Shown here piece after piece: positions 48,832 to 58,383 of a stretch of 64,000 bases of DNA. The stretch lies in assembly GCA_030429345.1 (NCBI GenBank), contig JAUIFJ010000001.1, positions 282,457 through 346,456 of the forward strand. Reading direction: 5' to 3'. This DNA comes from a bacterium (GTDB lineage: Bacteria; CAIWAD01). The position numbers were made by a program, and so were the translations under genes. The number at the start of each line of letters is the position of its first letter. The stretch's first letter is position 1. The notes below the pieces were generated by a model. The model worked only from the letters and a program-made list of their open reading frames with translations. It was not told where the DNA came from and did not search any database.

Positions 48832-51794
48832 CATTCAACGAAGCCAACACCGTCGAAGCCTTCATTCGTGACTTGCTCTGCGGTGGTGTCATACACCATT
48901 CTGCGGCTGGCCCTGGCCTGGCGAGCCGATCGGGCAAACTCTCTGGTCTTGGCTGGCATTACCTATCCCATGAGAACCTCCCCCGCCAAGCCCAGGAAGT
49001 CCTGGTCGAGAGCCATCTCAGCGAATCCCTGATCCGCCTGAATCCAGCCATTGCAGAGAACCCGGATCGGGTGGACGATGTACTCCATCGCCTGCGGGCG
49101 ATCACTATGGGGGTGCGCAGTGACGGCCTGGTCAAGGCCAATGAGGAGTTCGCCGCCTGGCTGACCGGCGAGAAGTCGATGCCCTTCTGGGAGAACGGTG
49201 AGCATGTCACAGTCAGGCTGATCGACTTCGAGGACCCGGAGCAGAACCAGTATGTCGTGACACAGCAGTATACCTTCCGTGCCGGGAAGGCCGAGAAGCG
49301 GGCGGATCTGGTGCTGTTGGTCAACGGCATTCCCCTGGTCGTCATCGAGGCCAAGACTCCCGTGCGCTCCAGCCAGAGCTGGCTGGATGGCGCCGTGCAG
49401 GTGCATGACGACTACGAAGTGCACGTTCCCGAGCTCTTCGTCCCCAATGTGTTCTCCGTTGCAACGGAAGGAAAAGAGTACCGCTACGGCTCGATCCGCA
49501 TGCCCGTCGAGTTCTGGGGGCCCTGGCGGCTGGAGGATGAGGAGACCCTGCCCTCGATGAAGCAGGTCGAGCAGGCCGTCCGCTCCATGCTGCGGCCCCA
49601 TGTGCTGCTGGACCTGCTGGCCAACTTCACCTCCTATGCCACACACAAAGGAAAGCAGCGCATCAAGATCATCGCCCGCTACCAGCAGGTGGAGGGCGCG
49701 AACAAGCTTGTGCAGCGAGTGATTGATGGATCTCCGAAGAAAGGGCTGATCTGGCATTTCCAGGGATCGGGCAAGTCCCTGCTGATGCTCTTCGCGGCGC
49801 GCAAGCTGCGGCTGCATCCGGCCTTGAAGAATCCGACCGTCATGGTCGTCGTCGACCGCATCGATCTGGACAGCCAGATCTCGAGCACCTTCTACGCCGC
49901 CGATGCGCCCAATCTGGTCAAAGCCGAGAGCCGCAAGGACCTGCAGAAACTGCTGGGTCGGGATGTGCGCAAGATTATCATCACCACGATTCACAAGTTC
50001 GGCGAGGCCGAGGGCGTGCTCAACGAGCGGGACAACATCATCGTGCTCGTCGACGAGGCCCACCGTACACAGGAAGGCAACCTGGGCCGCGCCATGCGCG
50101 ATGCCCTGCCCAATGCCTTCCTCTTCGGGCTGACGGGCACGCCCATCAACCGCGCTGACAAGAACACCTTCTATGCCTTCGGAGCCGTCGAGGATGCCGG
50201 TGGCTACATGAGCCGCTACGGCTTCGAAGACAGCATTCGCGATGGCGCGACCAAGGAACTGCATTTCGAGCCACGCCTTGTGGACCTGCACCTGGACCAG
50301 GAGCAGATCGACGAAGACTTCCTGCGCCTGACCCAGGATCTGAGCGACGAGGACCGCGACCAAATCAGCAAGCAGGCCGCACGCATGGCCGTGCTGCTCA
50401 AATCGCCGGATCGCATTCAGGCCGTCTGCTCGGACATCGCCCAGCACTTCCAGCAGACCGTAGCTCCGAACGGTTTTGGAGCACAGGTCGTCACCTTCGA
50501 CCGCGAAAGCTGCCTGCTGTACAAGCAGGAACTGGACCGGCACCTGGATCCGGAGATGTCCGACATCGTCATGTCGGTCAATAGCCGGGAGGACCAGTAC
50601 GCGCCCTACAAGCGGGACCGGGATGCGGAAGAGAAACTGCTGGACCGCTTTCGTGATCCAAAAGATCCACTGAAGATCCTCATTGTCACCTCGAAACTGC
50701 TGACGGGCTTCGATGCGCCGATCCTTCAGACGATGTATCTCGACAAGCCCCTGCGGGACCATACTCTGTTGCAGGCCATCTGTCGTACGAATCGCCCTTA
50801 TGGACAACAGAAGTCACACGGCCTGATCGTGGACTACCTGGGCATCTTCGACGATGTGGCCCAGGCGATCCAGTTCGATGAAGAGGGGATCACAAATGTG
50901 GTCTCGAACATCGAGGAGCTGAAGGGGCAATTTCCCGGTGCCATGCAGAAGTGCCTGGAGTACTTCCCCGGAGTCGACCGCAGTGTGGCGGGATACGAGG
51001 GCCTGATGGCGGCACAGGAGTGCCTGCCCAATGTGGATGTCAAGGATCGCTTTGCAGCGGATGTCAGTGTCTTGTCCCGCCTCTGGGAAGCCATTTCACC
51101 GGATCCCATGCTGGGCGAGTATGAGAAGGACTATCGCTGGATCTGCCAGGTCTACGAGTCCGTCAAACCGGTGACGACAACCGGGCGATTGCTGTGGCAC
51201 CGCCTGGGGGCCAAGACGATCGAGCTGATCCACGAGAATGTCCATGTGGACCAGATCCACGACGATCTGGAGACCCTGGTGGTGGATGCCGAACTCCTGG
51301 AAGCCGTGCTGGGGGCACCCGACCCGAAACGGAAATCCAAGGAGATCGAGATCAAGGTCACGCGACGCCTGCGAAAACATCTTCACGATCCCCGCTTCAA
51401 GGCGCTGGCCGAACGGCTGGAAGACCTGCGGCATCGGCACGAGGCCGGGCTGCTGACCAGCATCGAATTCCTGAAGAAGCTGCTCGACCTGGCAACGGAT
51501 GTGCTACAGACCGAGAAAGAGGTGCCTCCGCTGGAGGAAGAAGACCGTGGCAAGGCGGCACTGACGGAACTCTTCGAAGGAGCGCGCAATACGGACACGC
51601 CGATCATTGTCGAACGGATCGTGGAGGACATCGACAAGATCGTGCGCGAAGTGCGCTTCGACGGTTGGCAGAGCACCCACGCCGGGGAGCGGGAAGTCAA
51701 ACGGGCCTTGAGGCAGACCCTGTTCCGGTACAAGCTGCACCAGGATGCGGATCTGTTTGAGCGGGCTTATGGGTATATCCGGCAGTATTATTGA
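48828..51794 (+). CDS. hsdR: type I restriction endonuclease subunit
   Basis: This 988-residue protein starts at ATG 48828, which overlaps the hsdS TGA (ATGA); a TTG six bases upstream is less likely. The N-terminal nuclease domain holds the PD-(D/E)xK site (RADLVLLVNGIPLVVIEAK). A SF2 translocase motor follows with Walker A FQGSGKS, VDEAHRTQEG, LTGTPI and QAICRTNRPY. The C-terminal helical region (about 800-988) binds the methylase core. It returns to GC-rich codon use immediately after the AT-rich hsdS. It is complete in length for the family and closes the hsdMMSR operon. Confidence 0.93.
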   Translation: MTFNEANTVEAFIRDLLCGGVIHHSAAGPGLASRSGKLSGLGWHYLSHENLPRQAQEVLVESHLSESLIRLNPAIAENPDRVDDVLHRLRAITMGVRSDGLVKANEEFAAWLTGEKSMPFWENGEHVTVRLIDFEDPEQNQYVVTQQYTFRAGKAEKRADLVLLVNGIPLVVIEAKTPVRSSQSWLDGAVQVHDDYEVHVPELFVPNVFSVATEGKEYRYGSIRMPVEFWGPWRLEDEETLPSMKQVEQAVRSMLRPHVLLDLLANFTSYATHKGKQRIKIIARYQQVEGANKLVQRVIDGSPKKGLIWHFQGSGKSLLMLFAARKLRLHPALKNPTVMVVVDRIDLDSQISSTFYAADAPNLVKAESRKDLQKLLGRDVRKIIITTIHKFGEAEGVLNERDNIIVLVDEAHRTQEGNLGRAMRDALPNAFLFGLTGTPINRADKNTFYAFGAVEDAGGYMSRYGFEDSIRDGATKELHFEPRLVDLHLDQEQIDEDFLRLTQDLSDEDRDQISKQAARMAVLLKSPDRIQAVCSDIAQHFQQTVAPNGFGAQVVTFDRESCLLYKQELDRHLDPEMSDIVMSVNSREDQYAPYKRDRDAEEKLLDRFRDPKDPLKILIVTSKLLTGFDAPILQTMYLDKPLRDHTLLQAICRTNRPYGQQKSHGLIVDYLGIFDDVAQAIQFDEEGITNVVSNIEELKGQFPGAMQKCLEYFPGVDRSVAGYEGLMAAQECLPNVDVKDRFAADVSVLSRLWEAISPDPMLGEYEKDYRWICQVYESVKPVTTTGRLLWHRLGAKTIELIHENVHVDQIHDDLETLVVDAELLEAVLGAPDPKRKSKEIEIKVTRRLRKHLHDPRFKALAERLEDLRHRHEAGLLTSIEFLKKLLDLATDVLQTEKEVPPLEEEDRGKAALTELFEGARNTDTPIIVERIVEDIDKIVREVRFDGWQSTHAGEREVKRALRQTLFRYKLHQDADLFERAYGYIRQYY

Positions 51795-51875
51795 GCAAGA
51801 CGGTAAGAAGTCTATCTCTGACAGCTAAACCATATTTCGGGCTGTAACGAATTGAAAGATTGTACGTTGATTGTA

Positions 51876-51904
51876 TTGACAACGATACTTCCGCATGTTA
51901 CTCT
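51876..51904 (+). promoter_or_regulatory. sigma-70-type promoter before the 51937 gene
   Basis: TTGACA (51876-51881), a 17-base spacer and TACTCT (51899-51904) give a consensus-like promoter 33 bases before the start codon. TTGT/ACAA around the -35 box forms a small palindrome that could be an operator. Confidence 0.5.
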
Positions 51905-51936
51905 GTTGCGAAGTGAGAACGCTGCCGGAGGAGCAC

Positions 51937-52608
51937 ATGGCAAAAGAGAAGACTGTTCAATTCCGAATCAGTGAAGCTGATCTACTCAGGATCGACGCTA
52001 TTCTGCCATCGGGGGTCAACAGGTCTAGTTGGATTTCCATGGCAATCATGATTCATCTGGAGAAATTCGAAGGAAGCGCTGCCCTGCGAAAAGAAGCAGG
52101 GCGGATTGAGAACTTGTCTCAGATGGAGGTCCTCTTCCCGAAGCTGGTTACTGAGTGTATCGCGAAAACCCAGCGGGACGAGCTGATGTGGCGGCTTGTA
52201 GAAGACTCGGCGTTGGGGCAGTATGCGGCTCATGATAAACCGTTCTCCTGGCGTCTTAAAGACAACCCGGATGAAAACCGAGTCAGCCTGACAATTACAC
52301 TACCGAATAACCCAGCATGTCTAAACGGTATGACTTACGCGGACTTGGACCAGAAGTTTGCTGAGCCATTATTAGATGGTGTGTGGCGTCAGGTCAATCG
52401 CCCATTGCCCAAGAGCACACGAGCATTTATTGAAAAGACGCATTTGCCAATCTCGAATGACATCGAGCTGGAAACGGAAGGCAAATCTCTTCCGCAACTG
52501 ATCAATGAAGCTAGAACTCAAGGTGATCCGGATTCAAAGCTTCGTGTACATCACCCTGAACAAGGACTTCTGACTTACTCCCTGGGCCAAAGTGAGCTTG
52601 AGTTCTGA
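51937..52608 (+). CDS. hypothetical protein with ribbon-helix-helix-like N terminus
   Basis: From ATG 51937, preceded by GGAGGA, this is a 223-residue protein. Residues 1-40 (KEKTVQFRISEADLLRIDAILPS, then RSSWISMAIMIHLEKF) resemble a ribbon-helix-helix DNA-binding fold: one strand, then two helices. The rest (about 45-223) has no recognised domain; it contains acidic and Pro-rich stretches. It stands alone behind its own promoter, 35 bases before the AlbA-type gene, and is less GC-rich than hsdR. It could be the transcription regulator of the two-gene module. The longer frame from 51895 lacks a ribosome-binding site. Confidence 0.55.
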   Translation: MAKEKTVQFRISEADLLRIDAILPSGVNRSSWISMAIMIHLEKFEGSAALRKEAGRIENLSQMEVLFPKLVTECIAKTQRDELMWRLVEDSALGQYAAHDKPFSWRLKDNPDENRVSLTITLPNNPACLNGMTYADLDQKFAEPLLDGVWRQVNRPLPKSTRAFIEKTHLPISNDIELETEGKSLPQLINEARTQGDPDSKLRVHHPEQGLLTYSLGQSELEF

Positions 52609-52643
52609 GGTCGGATGATTGAATTGGATGGACAGTTTCTACA

Positions 52644-54284
52644 ATGGAAACGACCCAAGAGCAACTCCAACAGTGGCTAGATGCCCCGGAAGGTACCCGT
52701 CTAGAGTTTAAAGAGGCTAGGCGGAGATTCGACTTCAAAGAGCTTACGAAGTACTGTGTCGCCATTGCCAATGAAGGCGGTGGCAAGATAATTCTTGGAG
52801 TGACCGATAGACGACCGCGCGAAATCGTCGGTACTCAGGCGTTCCAGGAACCCGGCCGAACAGAGGCTGGTCTGTATCAGAAACTGCATCAGCGAATACC
52901 TGTGGAGGAAGTAAATACCTCCAGAGGACGAATACTGATTGTGCATGTTCCTGGGCGCCTACCAGGAACCCTTTGGCAGATTGATGGCCGATATCTCAAG
53001 AGAGCCGGAGATGACCTTGTACCAATGGGCGATGTGGAGATTCGTGTCGTCTTTGCAGAGACGGGTCCGGATTTTAGCGCGGAGCCTTGCCCAGCAGCCA
53101 GAATGAGTGATTTGGATTCCGCGGCAATTGCTGAGTTTCGTGCTCGTTGGGCACGACGGGATGGCGATGAGCGCAGACGGAACTGGACAGAGGAAGAAAC
53201 CCTGACCAATGCAGAGCTGCTGGTCGAGGGCAGGTTGAACTACGCCGCATTAATTCTACTTGGAACTCACGCAGCACTGGGGCGCTTGCTTGGACAGGCA
53301 GAATTGATTTTTGAGTTCCGTGCTTCGGAAGCCTCCGGCCCGGCCGCTGATCGTGTTGAGTTCCGACGTGGCTTTTTTCTGTGGCACGACGAGATATGGC
53401 AAAGGATCAACCAGCGAAATCAAAGACAAAGTTATCAAGAAGGACTTTTCCGCTACGACCTGCCCACTTTCGATGAAGTTTCTGTTCGGGAAGTGCTGTT
53501 GAATGCAATAGCCCATCGCGACTATCGAGCAGGTGGATCGGTTTTCGTAAGGCAATATTCCCATAGACTGGAAGTGGTCAGTCCTGGCGGCTTGCCTCCT
53601 GGTATTACGACAGAGAACATTCTAGATCAGCAGAATCCGCGCAATCGACGACTGGCGGAGGCCCTCGCGAAATGTGGGCTGATCGAGCGTTCTGGGCAGG
53701 GAATGAATCTGATTTATGAGAGTGCAATTCGACAAGGCAAAGCCTTGCCCAGTTTTTCAGGGACTTCGGATCATGAAGTCCGTGTAACCCTGGATGGCCT
53801 TGTAGCCAGCCCAGCCTTTGTGCGCTACATGGAGCAGCTTGGCGAAGAGCGACTACGGGGTTTTTCTACCTACGACTTTTTGACCCTGGATCATCTGCGA
53901 CGCGAACGACCCCTGCCTGCACATCTGCAGGAGCGTATTCCGAGCCTGGTATCCGCTGGCGCTGTGGAGACCATTGGGCGTGGGCGCGGAACGCGTTACA
54001 TCCTGTCGCGGGATTTGTATGCGGCTATCGGCCGACGCGGCGACTATACTCGCAGAGCCGGGTTGGATCGCGAAACCAATAAGGCCCTGCTTCTCAAGCA
54101 TATCGAAGACAATTCGGAAACCGGCGCAAAAATGGCTGAATTTCGCCAAGTCCTCCCTGCATTAATTCGCTCCAGAATTCAGGTTCTTCTACGAGAATTA
54201 GTTGAAGATGGGCGGATCCACCTCGTTGGCAAAACGAGCGCAGCGCGTTACTACCCGGGCCCGCGCCCAGATCTTGCAACCTGA
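52644..54284 (+). CDS. AlbA/Schlafen-domain ATP-binding protein
   Basis: This 546-residue protein has an N-terminal AlbA_2 (Schlafen-type) domain (about 15-110: GTRLEFKEARRRF, ANEGGGKIILGV). A GHKL-like ATP-binding domain (about 275-400) has the box REVLLNAIAHRDY and RSGQGMNLIYE, and a winged-helix-like tail follows. This is the classic architecture often annotated as RecG-like or divergent-AAA transcription regulator. Schlafen-type domains can cleave tRNA or rRNA in immunity, but the catalytic residues for that were not identified here. It follows the possible RHH gene and lies in a defence island. Its final codons (PDLAT) contain one copy of a direct repeat seen again 94 bases downstream. 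Confidence 0.8.
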   Translation: METTQEQLQQWLDAPEGTRLEFKEARRRFDFKELTKYCVAIANEGGGKIILGVTDRRPREIVGTQAFQEPGRTEAGLYQKLHQRIPVEEVNTSRGRILIVHVPGRLPGTLWQIDGRYLKRAGDDLVPMGDVEIRVVFAETGPDFSAEPCPAARMSDLDSAAIAEFRARWARRDGDERRRNWTEEETLTNAELLVEGRLNYAALILLGTHAALGRLLGQAELIFEFRASEASGPAADRVEFRRGFFLWHDEIWQRINQRNQRQSYQEGLFRYDLPTFDEVSVREVLLNAIAHRDYRAGGSVFVRQYSHRLEVVSPGGLPPGITTENILDQQNPRNRRLAEALAKCGLIERSGQGMNLIYESAIRQGKALPSFSGTSDHEVRVTLDGLVASPAFVRYMEQLGEERLRGFSTYDFLTLDHLRRERPLPAHLQERIPSLVSAGAVETIGRGRGTRYILSRDLYAAIGRRGDYTRRAGLDRETNKALLLKHIEDNSETGAKMAEFRQVLPALIRSRIQVLLRELVEDGRIHLVGKTSAARYYPGPRPDLAT

Positions 54285-54617
54285 CGCAACTCGACTGTCC
54301 TTGTTGTTGCAAGCTTTTGCAGCCACCTGTTCTAAGGCTTTGATATTAATAACCATACAAACGAAACATCTTGCAACCTGTCTTGAATATGTTGCAAGTT
54401 GCTGCAACAGCCGTGGAGTGGTCGCTGCGAATCAAACCCGAAGAACCGGTTTTGCAACGACAGCCTGCTTGACGAGGAAGCCACGATTCCCGGCCATGTC
54501 CCAAAGGCGCCCGACTGCGACAGAAACGCCGACGCCGATGACGAACTCCGGCGATCTCTTCTGTAAGGCCAACTGCATCGCCGCAGGATCGAATTTTCAG
54601 TCTGAACGAGGTGCACA
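54285..54617 (+). repeat. intergenic 333 bp with TTGCA direct repeats, no gene
   Basis: ATCTTGCAACCTG occurs at 54273-54285 and again at 54367-54379. TTGCA or TGCAA is repeated several more times up to about 54420. Short frames in this stretch do not look coding. It may hold the promoter of the next gene, but no clear -35/-10 pair is seen. Confidence 0.45.
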
Positions 54618-55487
54618 TTGAGTTCCAAACACCGCAACCCCAACCTCGACCTGCAGCGCCTCTTGCAGGGTCAGGAGTTCAATTCAAAAGAAGAGCTGGA
54701 ACACTTCATGGCCGGCCTTGTCGACAAAGAGCTCCCATCCATTCCGCCGGAGCAGCAGAGCGACGAACAACGCGCCCAGGATCTCGTATACGGAGCCTGG
54801 GAGCTCCCGCCCGGACCCGGCAAGAAGAAGATCATCAAGGCCCTGAACCTGGACCCGGAATGCATCGAGGCCTGGGAGTACATGGGCGCACGCGAGAAGT
54901 CGCCGCAGCTGTCCCTGGTCTTTTTCGAGAAGGGCATCGCCATTGGCAGGGAACGCTTCGGCGGCAAGTATCTCAAGCAGAACCGGGGCCACTTCTGGGG
55001 CCTGCATGAAACACGGCCCTTCATGCGCTGCATGGAGATGTGTGCGGAAAACCTCTACTGGATGGAAAAGCCCCGGGAGGCCGTCGCACTGCTCGAAGAG
55101 CTGATCCGCCTGAACCCCGGCGACAACCAGGGCGTGCGCGGCCGGTTGCAGGCCTGGCTGCTGGAGCTGGGCCTCGTGAAGAAGGCGGGGCGATATCTAG
55201 ATCTCTTTGATGAGGAGCCTTCGGCGAGTCAGCTCTTCAATCGAACCCTGCATGTAATCGTCACACAAGGCGAGTGCCGGGCGGCCCGCTATCGCCTGGA
55301 TCTGGCCAAGCGGCACAACGAACATGTCGTCCCGCTTCTGCTGGCGGCGCAGTCCTTGAAACAGTCTCCCGGTCACTACAGCCCGGGCGAGATGAGCGAA
55401 GCGCAGACCTATGTCTTCCACGCCTGGAGATCCTGGCGAGCTGTAGACGGAGCCCTGGACTGGTTGAAGGAAACCCGGACAGGCTAG
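54618..55487 (+). CDS. TPR-like protein (ST7-like)
   Basis: This 289-residue protein starts at TTG 54618. It contains helical hairpins of the tetratricopeptide type, especially GLHETRPFMRCMEMCAENLY, WMEKPREAVALLEELIRLNP and GDNQGVRGRLQAWLLELG. This resembles the repeat region of the widespread ST7-like TPR proteins. Such proteins are scaffolds; no catalytic motif is present. It is GC-rich like the housekeeping genes and is followed 34 bases later by the propeller-like gene, with which it may form an operon. The partner protein and process are unknown. Confidence 0.65.
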   Translation: MSSKHRNPNLDLQRLLQGQEFNSKEELEHFMAGLVDKELPSIPPEQQSDEQRAQDLVYGAWELPPGPGKKKIIKALNLDPECIEAWEYMGAREKSPQLSLVFFEKGIAIGRERFGGKYLKQNRGHFWGLHETRPFMRCMEMCAENLYWMEKPREAVALLEELIRLNPGDNQGVRGRLQAWLLELGLVKKAGRYLDLFDEEPSASQLFNRTLHVIVTQGECRAARYRLDLAKRHNEHVVPLLLAAQSLKQSPGHYSPGEMSEAQTYVFHAWRSWRAVDGALDWLKETRTG

Positions 55488-55521
55488 CCATCGGATTCGT
55501 GAAGACCGAGGAGGAAAGGAC

Positions 55522-56481
55522 ATGACGGGCAAGCCGTCTTCAACACTGCTGGCCCTGCCGGACGGCGACAGCATGGCGGCGTTTCTGTACGACGACGGAG
55601 GTCTCGAACGGCTTGCCGCTCTTGACTTGCCGACGACGGCTTTCTGCCGCAGCGATGGCAAGGAGTGGATCGTCGGCGGGATTCCCTGCGCAGCCGAGTG
55701 GAACGAGGGATTCCGTGAGCTGCGCGCTTTCCGGTTGAGTCCCGGGGTTAAAGTCCAAGAAGTCTTCCGCTTGCCGGCGACCAAGGAACGCAGTATCAGC
55801 GCCTTCACCGTCGATGGGAGCAGGATCATTGTTGGCGGCAAGGAGTCGAGTGACGGGACTGATCGTTGGGAGATGTTTCTGTCCTGCGCGGACCTGGCAG
55901 CTGAAGAGTCGGACTGGCAGCAGGCGCACATCGCACCCGAAACCAGCGGCAACAGCATCGACGATCTGCTGGTGGATGGCGACCGCCTGATCGTCATGGA
56001 CAACATCGTCGTGCCGAAGTTCATTGTCACCTATCGTTTTCAGATGGAGCAGTTGCGGTTCGAGCAGTTGTACGACATGCCGATTGCGGGCACCTACATG
56101 CATGTGGAACGGGCAGCTCTGGGAGGACGGGTGCTGGCAGTATTATCCTCCTCGGCAGGCATGGCCGGTCACGGGCAAACGGTGACTGTGTTGAATCGGC
56201 GCAATTTCAAGGAGATCCGCTCCCTGACCTTCTTCAATGTGCACGGAGACATGTCCGATTGGAATAAGATTGAGGACATCCATGTAGACGCTGACGGTTC
56301 CGTCTACATGGCGATGGGGAAGGGCGGATTGTGTTGTTGGATGGCCGATGGCAGGGATGCGGCTCTGCACTACCGCCGCCCCCGGAAAATCGAAACGATC
56401 ACTCGCATCTTCCATGGTGGGCCCCATGAATTGATTGTGGGGAATTCACAGGACTTCGAAGTGCTGTCCCTGTTCCTGTGA
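55522..56481 (+). CDS. hypothetical beta-propeller-like protein
   Basis: This 319-residue protein has no signal peptide. It shows repeated strand patterns (DGKEWIVGG, DGSRIIVGG, DGDRLIVMDN, DADGSVYMAMG) that are typical of small beta-propellers, with about five to six blades. No catalytic residues or named family could be recognised. AGGAAAGGAC precedes ATG 55522. It follows the TPR-like gene closely and is separated from hipB by 165 bases containing a likely operator. The function is unknown; a role as an intracellular binding scaffold is only a guess from the fold. Confidence 0.55.
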   Translation: MTGKPSSTLLALPDGDSMAAFLYDDGGLERLAALDLPTTAFCRSDGKEWIVGGIPCAAEWNEGFRELRAFRLSPGVKVQEVFRLPATKERSISAFTVDGSRIIVGGKESSDGTDRWEMFLSCADLAAEESDWQQAHIAPETSGNSIDDLLVDGDRLIVMDNIVVPKFIVTYRFQMEQLRFEQLYDMPIAGTYMHVERAALGGRVLAVLSSSAGMAGHGQTVTVLNRRNFKEIRSLTFFNVHGDMSDWNKIEDIHVDADGSVYMAMGKGGLCCWMADGRDAALHYRRPRKIETITRIFHGGPHELIVGNSQDFEVLSLFL

Positions 56482-56595
56482 AACGGAAGCAGAAGCAGCG
56501 CTCCACAGCGGACTGCCTGGGCAGGGACTCCGGTGGAGAACGGATGGGTGCAGAAGCGTCCCCCATCGCTGCGCTTGAGCAGAATAAATAGCCAG

Positions 56596-56637
56596 ATATG
56601 ACGCAATAGTTGCATTTACATATTTAAAGCGCCATAT
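56596..56637 (+). promoter_or_regulatory. imperfect inverted repeat upstream of hipB, likely HipB operator
   Basis: ATATGACGC (56596-56604) and GCGCCATAT (56629-56637) match at 8 of 9 positions. They flank AT-rich sequence with a TATTTAAA element, ending 10 bases before the hipB start. HipB repressors typically bind such sites and control their own operon. Confidence 0.5.
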
Positions 56638-56646
56638 ACGGCCGCT

Positions 56647-56994
56647 ATGAATGAAGCCGCTTCAACCAAGACCATTCTACAAGAACTTGGCTCGCGCATC
56701 AGCTCTCGTCGCCTCGCGCTCAACCTCACGCAAGGTGAAGTGGCCGAGCAGGCGGGCCTGGGGCTGCGCACCGTCCAGCGCCTGGAATCCGGTGCAGCGG
56801 CTACCCGCTTGTCGAGCTTCATACAGGTATGCCGCGTTCTGGGCCTGCTGGAAGCATTGAACGACTTCCTTCCCGAGCCGAAACCCGGCCCCATGGAGCT
56901 CCTGCGGCAACAGGGGCGGCGACGGCAGCGGGCCAGCGGGCGGCGCTCGTCTGACAAGACGGAGGATTCCTGGACCTGGGACGAGAATCCATGA
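56647..56994 (+). CDS. hipB: HipB-like antitoxin / XRE transcription regulator
   Basis: This 115-residue protein has a Cro/C1-type helix-turn-helix at about residues 15-70 (LGSRISSRRLALNLTQGEVAEQ, AGLGLRTVQRLESGAAATRLSSF). A basic tail follows (about 75-115). HipB proteins neutralise HipA kinases and repress the operon. It is joined to hipA by an ATGA overlap (56991-56994). The imperfect inverted repeat just upstream is a plausible binding site. Confidence 0.85.
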   Translation: MNEAASTKTILQELGSRISSRRLALNLTQGEVAEQAGLGLRTVQRLESGAAATRLSSFIQVCRVLGLLEALNDFLPEPKPGPMELLRQQGRRRQRASGRRSSDKTEDSWTWDENP

Positions 56995-58295
56995 TTGCCG
57001 AAGTACGGCTGTGGGGGCGACGCATTGGTGCGGTCAGCCAGGAAAGCGCGCGGGCTGTCGCACGGTTCGAGTATGACCCCGATTTCATTCGAAGCGGGAT
57101 CCAGGTTTCGCCCCTGATGATGCCTTTGAGTGACAAGGTCCACGAGTTTCCCGGTCTGGCCCGTGAGACCTTCCATGGACTTCCGGGCCTGTTGGCCGAT
57201 TCCCTGCCGGACGCCTTCGGCAATGCCCTGATCGATGCCTGGCTGGCAGCGGAGGGCCGGAATGCCGCTGACTTCAGCCCTGTCGAACGCTTGTGCTACA
57301 CCGGATCCCGGGCCATGGGCGCGCTGGAGTACAAACCCGTGATCGGCGGGAGAAGCTCCCGATCGGAACCGGTGCGGATCGACGCCCTGCTTCGCCTCGC
57401 GGAAGAGGTCCTTCGGCATCGGGCGGACCTGAAGGGCCATTTCGATCAGGCAGGAAAGGCGGAGGCGCTTCGCGACATCCTTCGTGTCGGCACGTCGGCC
57501 GGCGGCGCGCGCGCGAAAGCCGTCATTGCCTGGAACCCTGTCACACAGAAAGTCCGATCGGGGCAGGTCAAGGCCGATGAAGGCTTCGAGTACTGGCTGC
57601 TCAAGTTCGACGGGGTTGCCGGAAACCGCGACAGGGAGCTGGACGACCCGCGGGGCTATGGAGCCACGGAGTTCGCCTACTCGCTGATGGCCAAGGCGGC
57701 CGGAATCCGGATGAGTGACTGCCGCTTGCTGGAAGAAGGCGGCCGGCGGCATTTCATGACGCGCCGTTTCGACCGCCTGCCGGACGGACGCAAGCTGCAC
57801 ATGCAGTCCCTGTGCGCCATCGCGCATCTGGATTTTCACCTTGCTGGCGCACATTCCTGTGAACAAGCCCTGCAGACGCTCCGGCGACTCGGACTGCCGA
57901 TGGCATCGGTGGAAGAGCTCTTCCGTCGCATGCTTTTCAATGTTGTAGCACGCAACCAGGACGACCATGTCAAGAACATCTCCTTCCTGATGAACAAGCA
58001 GGGCGAGTGGTCCCTGGCGCCGGCCTACGATTTGTGCTACAGCTACAATCCCCAGGGAGCGTATACTTCCGTGCACCAGATGAGCCTCAATGGCAAGCGG
58101 GATCAGTTCGTGCTGGAGGATTTCAAGGTTTGTGCGACATCGGCGGGGCTGAAACAGGGGCGCTACAAGACACTCCTGGATGAAGTGCGGACTGCCGTGA
58201 ATGCCTGGGCGGATTTCGCCGAACAAGCCGGCGTTCCGGAGGCGACCATGAGCCGGATCCGCATGGCGCATCGACTGGAGTTTGCCGCGAGCTAG
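56991..58295 (+). CDS. hipA: HipA-like serine/threonine kinase toxin
   Basis: This 434-residue protein contains the couple_hipA N-terminal region (VRLWGRRIGAVSQESA, SPLMMPLS) and the HipA kinase core. ALPDAFG-type sequence (LADSLPDAFGNALID) and GARAKAVIAW form the P-loop region. NVVARNQDDHVKNISFL (about 316-332) is the catalytic loop, and APAYDLCYS (about 345) holds the metal-binding Asp. HipA phosphorylates a translation factor (aminoacyl-tRNA synthetase in E. coli) and causes dormancy. The length is normal (about 440) and all motifs look intact. It is the second gene of the hipBA operon. Confidence 0.88.
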   Translation: MIAEVRLWGRRIGAVSQESARAVARFEYDPDFIRSGIQVSPLMMPLSDKVHEFPGLARETFHGLPGLLADSLPDAFGNALIDAWLAAEGRNAADFSPVERLCYTGSRAMGALEYKPVIGGRSSRSEPVRIDALLRLAEEVLRHRADLKGHFDQAGKAEALRDILRVGTSAGGARAKAVIAWNPVTQKVRSGQVKADEGFEYWLLKFDGVAGNRDRELDDPRGYGATEFAYSLMAKAAGIRMSDCRLLEEGGRRHFMTRRFDRLPDGRKLHMQSLCAIAHLDFHLAGAHSCEQALQTLRRLGLPMASVEELFRRMLFNVVARNQDDHVKNISFLMNKQGEWSLAPAYDLCYSYNPQGAYTSVHQMSLNGKRDQFVLEDFKVCATSAGLKQGRYKTLLDEVRTAVNAWADFAEQAGVPEATMSRIRMAHRLEFAAS

Positions 58296-58383
58296 GGAGT
58301 ACTGCAGGAGGAGTCCGATAGTCCCGTCCGAAGCCTGGCCTGATCCCTGGATCGTCCCATGGGGGTGAGCGCCACCTCTTCAG

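Noticed and set aside
56616-58271. Minus-strand frame of 551 aa
   Set aside because: It is antisense to hipBA, which have complete motifs.
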